Assembly: GCF_015714725.1 (NCBI RefSeq) | Contig: NZ_WBKM01000354.1 | Span: 1 to 50,968, forward strand | Reading direction: 5' to 3' | Source of the DNA: Nostoc sp. WHI | GTDB taxonomy: Bacteria > Cyanobacteriota > Cyanobacteriia > Cyanobacteriales > Nostocaceae | DNA: 50,968 nt | In this document: positions 34,103-42,516 of the stretch, one piece after another | Layout: the number at the start of each line of letters is the position of its first letter | Numbering within the stretch: the first letter of the stretch is position 1 | Notes under the pieces: model-generated | What the model saw: only the letters and a program-made list of their open reading frames with translations | What the model was told of the DNA's origin: nothing | Database searches by the model: none | Translations under genes and position numbers: made by a program

Positions 34103-34518
34103 AATTACTTATGCAATTCATTAACGTTATCAAATATATACTACCATACTAACTGATGATATTTCGCCACGAGCTAAGTTTGGGGCAAGTTGCGGGTTCT
34201 AAAGCTACTTAAAACTTCGCTGTACTCAAGTTTTTTACGCTACATCCGTCGGGATGGGGAAATCACTCCTTATGAGCTTTCCGTTTTCTTCGGGGTGTTC
34301 GTAATGTTACAGTTCTATAATTTGTTCAATGCTTGATGCTTGGGGTTAAAACAGTCTGCCTTCAAAGGCTTATCTAAGAATAAAGAATTTGTAGCGATCG
34401 CAAATCCGAAAAAAAGGATAAAACTATCAAGATTTGGCAACTAGCACAGGAATTTAGTCCCTCATCAACTGAGGAACGGTAGAATATACCTAATTTTCGT
34501 AGCTTCAAAATCCAAACT
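34103..34518. other. Intergenic region, no gene
   Basis: Holds the promoters of the RTX gene and the DUF561 gene. The 11-mer TTTCGCCACGA at 34162-34172 is repeated at 32478-32488, on the other side of the RTX gene. Confidence 0.4.
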
Positions 34519-35265
34519 ATGACGATGCATTCCACACTCCAACGTGCATTTACTAACCGCCGCGTTCTGAAAGTGATCACCGGCTTGAATAACTTTGATG
34601 TCGCTAGCGTCGCCGCTACTGTCAAAGCTGCTGAACTGGGCGGTGCTACTTTTGTCGATATTGCCGCCGATCCAGCCTTAGTCCAGCTAGTTAAAAATTT
34701 GACAAATTTACCAATTTGCGTATCAGCAGTAGAACCAGAGAAATTTGTGCAAGCTGTGGCAGCTGGTGCTGATTTAATTGAAATCGGGAATTTTGATTCC
34801 TTCTATGCTCAAGGACGACGCTTTGAGGCTCTGGAAGTGCTAGCGCTAACTAAGCAAACCCGCGCTCTCCTTCCGGAAATTACCCTCTCTGTCACCGTTC
34901 CCCACATCCTGAAACTAGATCAACAGGTACAGTTAGCAGAGGAACTGGTGAAAGCGGGAGCAGATATTATCCAAACAGAAGGCGGCACTAGCAGTAACCC
35001 AGTTCACCCTGGAACTCTAGGATTAATTGAAAAAGCTGCCCCCACCTTGGCAGCAGCTTTTGAAATTTCTCGTGCAGTGTCAGTGCCAGTATTGTGCGCT
35101 TCAGGTATTTCTAGCGTTACCGCACCGTTAGCGATCGCTGCTGGTGCTGCTGGTGTTGGCGTTGGTTCGGCTATCAATCAACTCAATAGCGAAATAGCAA
35201 TGATTGCAGCTGTGCGTGGCTTAGTAGAAGCCTTGGCGGCTGTAAGAGTGCTGAGTAAGAACTAG
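34519..35265 (+). CDS. ycf23: DUF561 (Ycf23) protein
   Basis: 248 residues with a TIM-barrel-like pattern: ITGLNNFDVASVAATVKAAELGGATFVDIAADP, VSAVEPEKFVQAVAAGADLIEIGNFD, then CASGISSVTAPLAIAAGAAGVGVGS. It matches DUF561, the cyanobacterial version of the plastid Ycf23 protein; function uncertain. ATG at 34519, with a second in-frame ATG two codons later. Confidence 0.9.
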   Translation: MTMHSTLQRAFTNRRVLKVITGLNNFDVASVAATVKAAELGGATFVDIAADPALVQLVKNLTNLPICVSAVEPEKFVQAVAAGADLIEIGNFDSFYAQGRRFEALEVLALTKQTRALLPEITLSVTVPHILKLDQQVQLAEELVKAGADIIQTEGGTSSNPVHPGTLGLIEKAAPTLAAAFEISRAVSVPVLCASGISSVTAPLAIAAGAAGVGVGSAINQLNSEIAMIAAVRGLVEALAAVRVLSKN

Positions 35266-35385
35266 GGAGTGGGGAGTGGGGAGTGGTGAATATTAAAATT
35301 CCTTATTCCCTACTCCCTATTCCCTATTCCCTATTCCCTATTCCCTATTCCCTACTCCCTACTCCCTACTCCCTACTCCCTATTC
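35265..35385. repeat. STRR heptamer repeats (GGGAGTG and TATTCCC/TACTCCC)
   Basis: Two opposed blocks: GGGAGTG copies at the ycf23 stop (35265-35286) and about ten copies of TATTCCC/TACTCCC at 35304-35385. They could form a large stem-loop between the convergent ycf23 and aminotransferase genes. Confidence 0.85.
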
Positions 35386-35388
35386 TCC

Positions 35389-36537
35389 TCACCCCAAACA
35401 ATCTTTCAACGCATAAATCACTTGGTCTTGTTGCTGTTGTGTCAATTCCGGGAACATGGGCAAGGATATAACTTCATGGCAAGCTTGCTCTGCTATCGGA
35501 AAATCCCCAATTTGATAGCCCAGACTTTGATAAACTGGCTGCAAATGTAAAGGGTACGGGTAGTAAATCATTGAACTCACACCTTGCTCTTGCAATTGAC
35601 TACGCACCAAATCTCGATATTTGGCGCTAGAACCATTTCGCCCTTCGCCTGAGATGCGAATAGTGTATTGATTCCATACCCCAATACCCCCAGGTAATTC
35701 TTGAGGCTGGACGATCGCCGGAACTTGACACAGGTATTGGTAGTAATAATTGGCAATCTCTCGCCGCCGAGCATTCCAAATATCCAAATAACGTAGTTTA
35801 ATCTGCAAAATAGCTGCTTGTAGAGCATCCAAGCGACTATTTACACCTATCTCCTCGTGTAAATATCGAACTCTACTACCATGATCCCGTAATATTCGCA
35901 GTTTAGTGGCGATCGCTGGGTCATTAGTCGTTATTGCTCCGCCATCGCCGCAACCACCAAGATTTTTGGTTGGATAGAAACTAAAGCAACCAATATGTCC
36001 AATACTTCCGACTTTTTGATTACCCCAAATTGCACCTGTAGACTGAGCGCAATCTTCAATTACTGACAAATTATAAGACTGAGCGATCGCCATCAATGAT
36101 GTCATATCCACAGGTTGCCCAAATAGGTGAACTGGGATAATCGCTTTAGTTTTCGGTGTAATCGCCGCCGTTATTTGCTCTACATCCAAATTAAACGTAG
36201 TAGCGTCAATATCAACGAAAACCGGTTTTGCACCCACGGCGCTAATAACTTCAGCAGTAGCAATAAAGGTGAAAGGTGTTGTAATCACTTCATCACCTAC
36301 ACCAATTCCTAAGACTCGTAACGCTAAGTAGAGCGCATCAGTACCAGAATTACAAGCCACACATTCACTGACACTATGATAGGCGGCAAACTGTTGCTCA
36401 AAGCCTTCGACTAAAAGGCCGCCAATATAACGCCCAGAAGCCAGAACCTCTAAGACGGCTGCACTTACTTCTGCTTCGATGGTGGTATATTGCTGCTTGA
36501 TATCAAAGGCAGGGATGGTATTTAAACTTTGGATCAT
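35389..36537 (-). CDS. DegT/DnrJ/EryC1/StrS-family aminotransferase
   Basis: 382 residues. FSFYPTKNLGGCGDGGAI carries the PLP lysine; NSGTDALYLALR, EDCAQSTGA and the C-terminal region complete the family pattern. Such enzymes transaminate keto-sugars (nucleotide-activated) for surface glycans. Sugar substrate cannot be inferred. Not in an operon with other sugar genes. Confidence 0.9.
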   Translation of the reverse strand: MIQSLNTIPAFDIKQQYTTIEAEVSAAVLEVLASGRYIGGLLVEGFEQQFAAYHSVSECVACNSGTDALYLALRVLGIGVGDEVITTPFTFIATAEVISAVGAKPVFVDIDATTFNLDVEQITAAITPKTKAIIPVHLFGQPVDMTSLMAIAQSYNLSVIEDCAQSTGAIWGNQKVGSIGHIGCFSFYPTKNLGGCGDGGAITTNDPAIATKLRILRDHGSRVRYLHEEIGVNSRLDALQAAILQIKLRYLDIWNARRREIANYYYQYLCQVPAIVQPQELPGGIGVWNQYTIRISGEGRNGSSAKYRDLVRSQLQEQGVSSMIYYPYPLHLQPVYQSLGYQIGDFPIAEQACHEVISLPMFPELTQQQQDQVIYALKDCLG

Positions 36538-36819
36538 GAGTTCTCATTTTATCGGAAGATACAAAAAATGCACTTCGACAGTCAATTTGTGCTTATTGAA
36601 TTGTTCATCAAAGAGCTGTTAAAAGACTATCGCCCAAGAGACGTATCTATTGGGGTTTTTACTGGGATTTTATGTGGGCAAGGCTACCTTATGTTAATAA
36701 AAAAGGTGATATAGGTGATATATATTAACCCAGATCCAACACATCGAATCAAAGTTCCAGGTGTGCGTGCTGCTTTGAGAAAAAAATACCAGGAAATAGA
36801 GAACCTATGCAGGAGCTAA
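36529..36819 (+). pseudogene. Possible interrupted gene upstream of the permease
   Basis: Codons 1-61 (36529-36711) are open up to an in-frame TAG, and the same frame continues after it for 34 codons (VIYINPDPTHRIKVPGVRAA...) to 36819. The second part looks protein-like. Family unknown; it may be a relic or unrelated short frames. Confidence 0.25.
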
Positions 36820-37580
36820 TTAAGCTGGATTTAGGGGATTTAGCTATTGCTGTGGGATTGATGGCGATCGCCATTGGTTTATCTGCCTGGGAAAAATTAG
36901 GACTAGAGTTCAACTTAGCCCTTGCTACTGGCAGAAGTATCTTACAACTACTTGTATTAGGGTACATTTTAGATTTCATCTTTGCTTTAGACAATGCTTG
37001 GGCAGTTTTGGCATTATTAGCAATAATGCTGACAATTACGGCGATTGTCGCACGAAATCGGATCAGCCAAAAAATTCCTTATGTGTTGCCTTTGGTGTGG
37101 GGTGCAATTTTAATTAGTACCGCCCTAACAGTGCTGTACACCAACTTCTTGATTATTCAACCAGATAGATGGTATGAACCACAGTATATAATTCCCCTAG
37201 CAGGGATAGTCTTAGGTAATGCCATGAACGCAGCTGCGATCGCTGGCGAACGCCTTGTTAGTACGATTAATTCCAGTCATCTCGAAATCGAAACCCACTT
37301 GAGCTTGGGTGCAACTCCAGAGCAAGCAATTAGCCAGTATCGCAAAGATGCCATCAGAGCCGGATTGATTCCCGGTCTTAATCAAATGATCCTCATAGGT
37401 ATGGTTGCAATACCAGGAATTACCACCGGACAGTTACTAGCTGGCGTCAAACCTCTGGATGCTGTATCCTACGAAATTGTAATTATGTTTATGGTTGTTT
37501 TTGCTAACTTATTGACAACACTTTTAGTCACTAAAGGGTTGTGTCGTCAGTTTTTCAATTCCGCCGCGCAATTGATTTAA
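36807..37580 (+). CDS. FetB-like ABC transporter permease
   Basis: 257 residues with about six hydrophobic spans. LATGRSILQLLVLGYIL near residue 36 and the ETHLSLGATPEQAISQYRKDAIRAGLIPGLNQM segment are the YbbM/FetB family signature (UPF0014), permeases of an iron-efflux-type ABC transporter. The partner ATPase (FetA) is not adjacent. Confidence 0.85.
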   Translation: MQELIKLDLGDLAIAVGLMAIAIGLSAWEKLGLEFNLALATGRSILQLLVLGYILDFIFALDNAWAVLALLAIMLTITAIVARNRISQKIPYVLPLVWGAILISTALTVLYTNFLIIQPDRWYEPQYIIPLAGIVLGNAMNAAAIAGERLVSTINSSHLEIETHLSLGATPEQAISQYRKDAIRAGLIPGLNQMILIGMVAIPGITTGQLLAGVKPLDAVSYEIVIMFMVVFANLLTTLLVTKGLCRQFFNSAAQLI

Positions 37581-37587
37581 TTACGAA

Positions 37588-38064
37588 TTACGAATTATTG
37601 AGGGGTTTGGCATCAATTTTATCCAGCAGATGAGTGATTTTTCCGGCTTTTTCAGGTTGGCGCTGTTTTTGCAATAAATCTCTAGCCTGTAATAGATTAA
37701 CCTTGGCTTCTTCTTGTCTCTCTTGCTGCATTAAAATATTCGCCAGACGCAAGTAAGCATCAGCCTTTTTAGGACTGCGGCGAATTGCTTCTCGGAATAA
37801 TTCTGTTGCTTCCTCTACTTGGCCTTGTTGATTTAAAACATCTCCTAAAAATAAGCGAACCACATCATTAGTAGAGTTGATCGAAATCACCTGACGAAAC
37901 GCTGCTTCTGCACCTGGGTAATCTTTTGCTTGATAAAGATTAACGCCTTTTTGAAACAAGTTTGAGGTAATCAAAGTTTTCCAAGCGAAATACCCAAGGA
38001 GTGACAAACTCAAAACAACAACGATCGCAGCAATAAGAGAACTGGTAGGAAAGGTTTCTAGCAT
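37588..38064 (-). CDS. TPR protein with N-terminal membrane anchor
   Basis: 158 residues: one membrane span (about 8-28) and roughly three TPR-like helical pairs (KGVNLYQAKDYPGAEAAFRQVISI, then FLGDVLNQQGQVEEATELFREAI, then YLRLANILMQQERQEEA). Probably anchored protein scaffold. It begins three bases after the hpt stop, so both are on one transcript. Confidence 0.8.
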   Translation of the reverse strand: MLETFPTSSLIAAIVVVLSLSLLGYFAWKTLITSNLFQKGVNLYQAKDYPGAEAAFRQVISINSTNDVVRLFLGDVLNQQGQVEEATELFREAIRRSPKKADAYLRLANILMQQERQEEAKVNLLQARDLLQKQRQPEKAGKITHLLDKIDAKPLNNS

Positions 38065-38067
38065 TAT

Positions 38068-39036
38068 CTAAGCCAAAAAACAGGCGATAGGAAAAATTAG
38101 ATATTCGATAAAAAAGAGTTTCCAGATAAATTGATAGAATTGAGCGATCGCACTTTTATCTTCTAAGTCTACCGCCAAACTCCGCAACCACATCCAAAGC
38201 AACAGTGCTAAATGAGTAACTATCAGAAATATAGAGTTAACTGAGGCAACACGTAACACACCAACCGAAATTATTCCCAAATAGCAGACAGTTATCACCC
38301 AAAGAGCCAGATTAAATACAGCTTGCGAACCGAGTTCGATGGTAAACGTAGAGATATTGTAGAGGCGATCGCCTTCCATATCTGGGATATCTTTAAAGAT
38401 AGCGATCGCAAAGGTAAACACCAAAATAAATAATGTCAACACCCATACCGCAGGTGGAATTGTTTGGCCTTGTTGCAATGCCCAGCTATAGTGCAGATAC
38501 AGCCCTAAATTAACAATCGTGCCGCGCACCGAAAAAATACACAGCGCCGCCCAAAAGGGAAATTGCTTCAAACGAATTGGTGGTAAAGAATAAGCTGTAC
38601 CAATCGCCAAACTAATCGCTACCATGCCCAATAAGAATGGCCCAGTTAGCCACGCCACAACTAACGCCAAAATCCCCGTAAAAGCAACAATTAATTGCCC
38701 AGTTTGTCGGGAAAATTCACCAGATGCTAAGGGTAAATGAGGCTTATTAATCTTGTCAATTTCCACATCTTCTAATTGATTCAGCCCCACAATGTAGACA
38801 TTGCCACACAAACAAGCAATCCATGCCCCGAAGAGAGGGAGTAGGGAGTGGGGAGTGGGGAGTGGGAAATCAGTACGATTATTAATGGCAATAGCAATTA
38901 AATATAAACTCAACACACTCAGACTTGTACCGATAATCGTGTGAGGGCGAGAGAATTTCCAGAAAGCGTACAACCAATGGAAATATGATTGAATGGCTTT
39001 GCGTGGCAAAGGGCTGTTTTGAGAACTCTGGCTCAT
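38068..39036 (-). CDS. hpt: Homogentisate phytyltransferase (tocopherol synthesis)
   Basis: 322 residues, about eight spans, UbiA prenyltransferase family. NQLEDVEIDKINKPHLPLASGEF carries the first Asp-rich motif and KDIPDMEGDRLYN the second. It attaches a phytyl chain to homogentisate, the committed step to tocopherol, at thylakoid or inner membrane. Residues at about 53-66 (DFPLPTPHSLLP) are encoded by an STRR heptamer block and look inserted between the first two spans. A CAST left end begins 67 bases upstream of its ATG and may have replaced its promoter. Confidence 0.9.
   Translation of the reverse strand: MSQSSQNSPLPRKAIQSYFHWLYAFWKFSRPHTIIGTSLSVLSLYLIAIAINNRTDFPLPTPHSLLPLFGAWIACLCGNVYIVGLNQLEDVEIDKINKPHLPLASGEFSRQTGQLIVAFTGILALVVAWLTGPFLLGMVAISLAIGTAYSLPPIRLKQFPFWAALCIFSVRGTIVNLGLYLHYSWALQQGQTIPPAVWVLTLFILVFTFAIAIFKDIPDMEGDRLYNISTFTIELGSQAVFNLALWVITVCYLGIISVGVLRVASVNSIFLIVTHLALLLWMWLRSLAVDLEDKSAIAQFYQFIWKLFFIEYLIFPIACFLA
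38835..38872. repeat. STRR heptamers inside hpt
   Basis: GGGAGTA/GGGAGTG heptamers in about five copies within the coding region, read as Thr-Pro-His-Ser-Leu-Leu-Pro on the coding strand. Same motif as at 35265. Confidence 0.85.
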
Positions 39037-39102
39037 GACTAGCTTAGATACAGTATTCCGGCTTGTTGTTAATCATTGTCACAGAATTTGGTCATTAACA
39101 AG

Positions 39103-39327
39103 TGTACATTCATAAATTCAATGTCGCTATTTCACAAATTAATGTCGTTAAAGTATTGGCTGAAGCCCTTGATAAACAAGGGTTTTATTTATTTTTACCA
39201 AAACCTTCTTTCAATGCAAATTTCACAAATTATTAGTCGCTAATTGTTATATTGAGTAAATTTTATGTCGTTCATCCCAAGAAGCTAAAATTTATCTATT
39301 CATAATTTTTCACAAATTAGGTGTCGC
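39103..39327 (+). mobile_element. Left end 1 of a CAST-like transposon (remnant)
   Basis: Begins TGTACA (39103-39108), followed by five imperfect copies of a site of type TTCACAAATTAxTGTCGC (about 39109, 39130, 39220, 39252, 39307). This is the layout of type V-K CAST left ends. The sites differ in sequence from those of left end 2 (which read GTGACAAATTAGCTGTCGC), so the two came from diverged elements. Confidence 0.75.
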
Positions 39328-39401
39328 AAGCTTTACCATTTCATAGTACATTTGTTTGGAAAGGAATGATAAACCCGCAAATGTAACTATAAAGCTAACA
39401 G

Positions 39402-39599
39402 ATGCCTAAAAATTCACAAAAGTCTCTAACTTCAAAGGCAGATGATGACCAAAGTCCAATCGAAAAAGATGAAAAGTCCACAAAAGCTCACCAATTGCCA
39501 TCTGATAAATTAATCACAGATGAAGTGAAACTCAGGATGGAGGTAATTCAAAGCCTAATCGAACCATGCGAATCGCTCTCCTGCTTTCCTAAAAAATAG
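39402..39599 (+). pseudogene. Truncated tnsB start belonging to left end 1
   Basis: 65 codons. The first 45 are a charged leader; the segment DEVKLRMEVIQSLIEPCE resembles SEEAQLKLEVIQSLLEPCD at the same position (about residues 39-57) of the intact TnsB downstream. After that the similarity stops and the frame ends. The gene was cut before its DNA-binding and catalytic parts. Confidence 0.75.
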
Positions 39600-39665
39600 T
39601 CATACTTCCTCAAACTCCCAGGTTTGCTGTAAAACTATCTTTCTGCGCCCCGAAATGTAGATATA

Positions 39666-39878
39666 TGTACAGTGACTAATTATTTGTCGCCGAGACCAAT
39701 TAATGTCATCCATTAAAATCTTGCTCAGTATAGGTTACAGCGTTTTAGTAGTATTAGGATAACATCTTGACAGTGACAGATTAGCTGTCATTTTGGGTAA
39801 TAGTGACAAATTAGCTGTCGCTTCATCAGAGATAAAAAAGCTTTTGTGTATTTTCATAATGACAAATTGACTGTCGCT
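39666..39878 (+). mobile_element. Left end 2 of the type V-K CAST
   Basis: Begins TGTACAGTGAC (39666) and holds repeated sites of type GTGACAAATTAGCTGTCGC: 39671, 39692, 39772, 39801 and 39859. In V-K transposons such sites bind TnsB. The arrangement closely follows the ShCAST left end, and tnsB starts 50 bases after the last site. Confidence 0.85.
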
Positions 39879-39927
39879 TTCTGTTTAAATAGAATAACAA
39901 TATGTTTTTATAAAAAAGCTTTGCATT

Positions 39928-41682
39928 ATGAACAGTCAGCAAAATCCTGATTTAGCTGTTCATCCCTCGGCAATTCCTATAGAAGGCTCACTAGGAGAAA
40001 GCGGTACAACTCTTGAGAAGAATGTAATTGTCACACAACTCTCAGAGGAAGCCCAACTCAAGCTAGAGGTAATCCAAAGTTTGCTGGAACCATGCGATCG
40101 CACAACTTATGGACAAAAGTTGCGGGAAGCAGCAGAGAAACTAAATGTATCGTTGCGAACGGTACAAAGGTTGGTAAAAAACTGGGAACAAGATGGTTTA
40201 GTCGGACTCACTCAAACAGGTAGGGCTGATAAAGGAAAACATCGTATTGGTGAGTTTTGGGAAAAATTCATTACCAAAACCTACAAGGAGGGTAACAAGG
40301 GTAGTAAACGTATGACCCCTAAACAAGTTGCTCTCAGAGTCGAGGCTAAAGCCCGTGAATTAAAGGACTCTAAGCCGCCCAATTACAAAACCGTATTACG
40401 GGTATTAGCGCCCATCTTGGAAAAACAAGAAAAAACTAAGAGTATTCGTAGCCCTGGATGGAGAGGGACAACGCTTTCAGTTAAAACTCGTGAAGGAAAA
40501 GATTTATCCGTTGATTACAGCAACCATGTTTGGCAATGCGATCATACCCGCGTGGATGTGTTGCTGGTGGATCAACATGGTGAATTGCTAAGTCGTCCCT
40601 GGCTAACAACAGTAATTGATACTTACTCTCGTTGCATTATGGGTATCAACTTGGGCTTTGATGCACCCAGTTCTGGGGTAGTAGCATTAGCGTTACGCCA
40701 TGCAATTCTACCCAAACAGTACGGTTTCGAGTACAAACTGCATTGTGAGTGGGGAACCTATGGAAAACCAGAACATTTTTATACTGATGGCGGTAAAGAC
40801 TTTCGCTCTAACCACTTGAGTCAGATTGGGGCGCAATTAGGATTTGTCTGCCATTTACGCGATCGCCCTTCTGAAGGTGGAGTAGTGGAACGTCCCTTCA
40901 AAACATTAAATGACCAACTATTTTCAACGCTTCCTGGGTACACCGGATCTAATGTGCAGGAACGTCCAGAGGATGCAGAGAAGGACGCAAGACTAATTCT
41001 GCGAGAATTGGAACAGCTACTTGTGCGTTACATCGTAGATCGTTACAACCAAAGTATTGATGCGCGGATGGGTGATCAAACTCGCTTTGAGCGTTGGGAA
41101 GCAGGTTTGCCAACAGTGCCAGTACCAATACCAGAACGAGATTTGGATATCTGTTTAATGAAGCAGTCACGGCGCACTGTGCAAAGAGGTGGTTGCTTGC
41201 AGTTCCAGAACTTGATGTATCGAGGAGAATATCTGGCAGGTTATGCAGGGGAAACTGTCAACTTAAGGTTTGACCCCAGAGACATTACAACAATTTTGGT
41301 TTATCGCCAGGAAAACAATCAGGAAGTATTTCTGACCCGCGCTCACGCTCAAGGTTTGGAGACAGAGCAACTGGCATTAGATGAGGCTGAGGCAGCAAGT
41401 CGCAGACTCCGTACCGTAGGGAAAACTATCAGTAACCAATCATTATTGCAAGAAGTTGTTGACCGCGATGCTCTTGTAGCTACCAAGAAAAGCCGTAAGG
41501 AGCGTCAAAAATTGGAACAGACTGTTTTGCGATCTGCTGTGGTTGATGAAAGTAAAACAGAATTCTTGCCTTCCCAAATAATTGAACCAGATGAAGTGGA
41601 ATCTACTGCTGAGGTTCACTCTCAATACGAAGACATTGAGGTGTGGGACTATGAACAACTTCGTGAAGAATATGGGTTTTAA
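39928..41682 (+). CDS. tnsB: Type V-K CAST transposase TnsB
   Basis: 584 residues, the same length I recall for ShCAST TnsB, with near-identical sequence in long stretches. Helix-turn-helix region around residues 60-85 (KLREAAEKLNVSLRTVQRLVKNW). DDE catalytic residues: D205 (QCDHTRVDV), D287 (FYTDGGKDF), E321 (GGVVERPFK). A C-terminal hook region (residues 560-584, EDIEVWDYEQLREEYGF) contacts TnsC. TnsB binds both ends and performs strand transfer. All key residues are intact. The stop lies three bases before the tnsC ATG. Confidence 0.95.
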   Translation: MNSQQNPDLAVHPSAIPIEGSLGESGTTLEKNVIVTQLSEEAQLKLEVIQSLLEPCDRTTYGQKLREAAEKLNVSLRTVQRLVKNWEQDGLVGLTQTGRADKGKHRIGEFWEKFITKTYKEGNKGSKRMTPKQVALRVEAKARELKDSKPPNYKTVLRVLAPILEKQEKTKSIRSPGWRGTTLSVKTREGKDLSVDYSNHVWQCDHTRVDVLLVDQHGELLSRPWLTTVIDTYSRCIMGINLGFDAPSSGVVALALRHAILPKQYGFEYKLHCEWGTYGKPEHFYTDGGKDFRSNHLSQIGAQLGFVCHLRDRPSEGGVVERPFKTLNDQLFSTLPGYTGSNVQERPEDAEKDARLILRELEQLLVRYIVDRYNQSIDARMGDQTRFERWEAGLPTVPVPIPERDLDICLMKQSRRTVQRGGCLQFQNLMYRGEYLAGYAGETVNLRFDPRDITTILVYRQENNQEVFLTRAHAQGLETEQLALDEAEAASRRLRTVGKTISNQSLLQEVVDRDALVATKKSRKERQKLEQTVLRSAVVDESKTEFLPSQIIEPDEVESTAEVHSQYEDIEVWDYEQLREEYGF

Positions 41683-41685
41683 ACA

Positions 41686-42516
41686 ATGACAGAAGCTCAA
41701 GCGATCGCCAAGCAGTTAGGTGGGGTAAAACCAGATGATGAGTGGTTGAAAGCTGAAATTGCTCGTCTCAAGGGTAAGAGCATTGTACCGTTACAGCAGG
41801 TAAAAACTCTCCATGATTGGTTGGATGGCAAGCGCAAAGCGAGGCAATCTTGTCGAGTAGTTGGGGAATCACGGACTGGCAAGACGGTTGCCTGTGATGC
41901 CTATAGATACAGGCAAAAGCCACAGCAGGAAGTTGGAAGACCTCCGATTGTACCTGTAGTTTATATTCAGCCTCCGCAAAAATGCGGCTCTAGGGATTTA
42001 TTCAAGGAGATGATTGAGTACCTAAAGTTTCGGGCAACAAAAGGGACTGTTTCTGATTTTCGTGGTAGGGCGATGGAGGTACTCAAGGGGTGTGGGGTAG
42101 AAATGCTAATTATTGATGAAGCTGATCGCCTCAAACCTGAGACATTTGCTGAGGTGCGAGATATTTATGACAAGTTAGGAATTGCTGTAGTTTTAGTGGG
42201 AACTGACCGCTTGGAGGCAGTGATCAAGCGGGATGAACAAGTTTATAACCGCTTTCGGGCTTGTCATCGCTTCGGCAAGTTATCAGGGAAAGATTTCCAA
42301 GATACTGTGCAAGCCTGGGAAGATAGGGTTTTGAAACTGCCTGTTTCTTCTAATTTAAATAGCAAGGATATGCTGCGGATTCTCACATCGGCAACTTAAG
42401 GCTACATCGGTCGGCTGGATGAGATTCTCAGGGAAGCAGCGATTCGTTCTTTATCTAAGGGGTTCAAGAAGATTGACAAGGCTGTTTTACAGGAAGTTGC
42501 TAAGGAGTATAAATAA
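41686..42516 (+). pseudogene. tnsC: CAST AAA+ regulator TnsC with premature stop at codon 238
   Basis: The frame begins MTEAQAIAKQLGGVKPDDEW and has the Walker A motif GESRTGKT (60-67) and Walker B LIIDEADR (141-148). At 42397-42399 codon 238 is TAA where the family has GAA. The same frame continues without error for 38 codons (GYIGRLDEILREAAIRSLSK...) to TAA at 42514-42516, exactly restoring the usual 276 residues. So a single base change (G to T) cuts off the C-terminal part. TnsC polymerises on DNA and joins target complex to TnsB; the truncated 237-residue protein may be inactive. A sequencing error is possible. The stop overlaps the tniQ ATG by one base. Confidence 0.93.

Noticed and set aside
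39037..39103. tRNA gene as CAST attachment site
   Set aside because: The 67 bases cannot fold as a tRNA, and no TTCGAAT-type T-loop is present.
39402..39599. Independent small gene
   Set aside because: Its position after a left end and the similarity of its last third to the intact TnsB N-terminus make a truncated tnsB the better reading.
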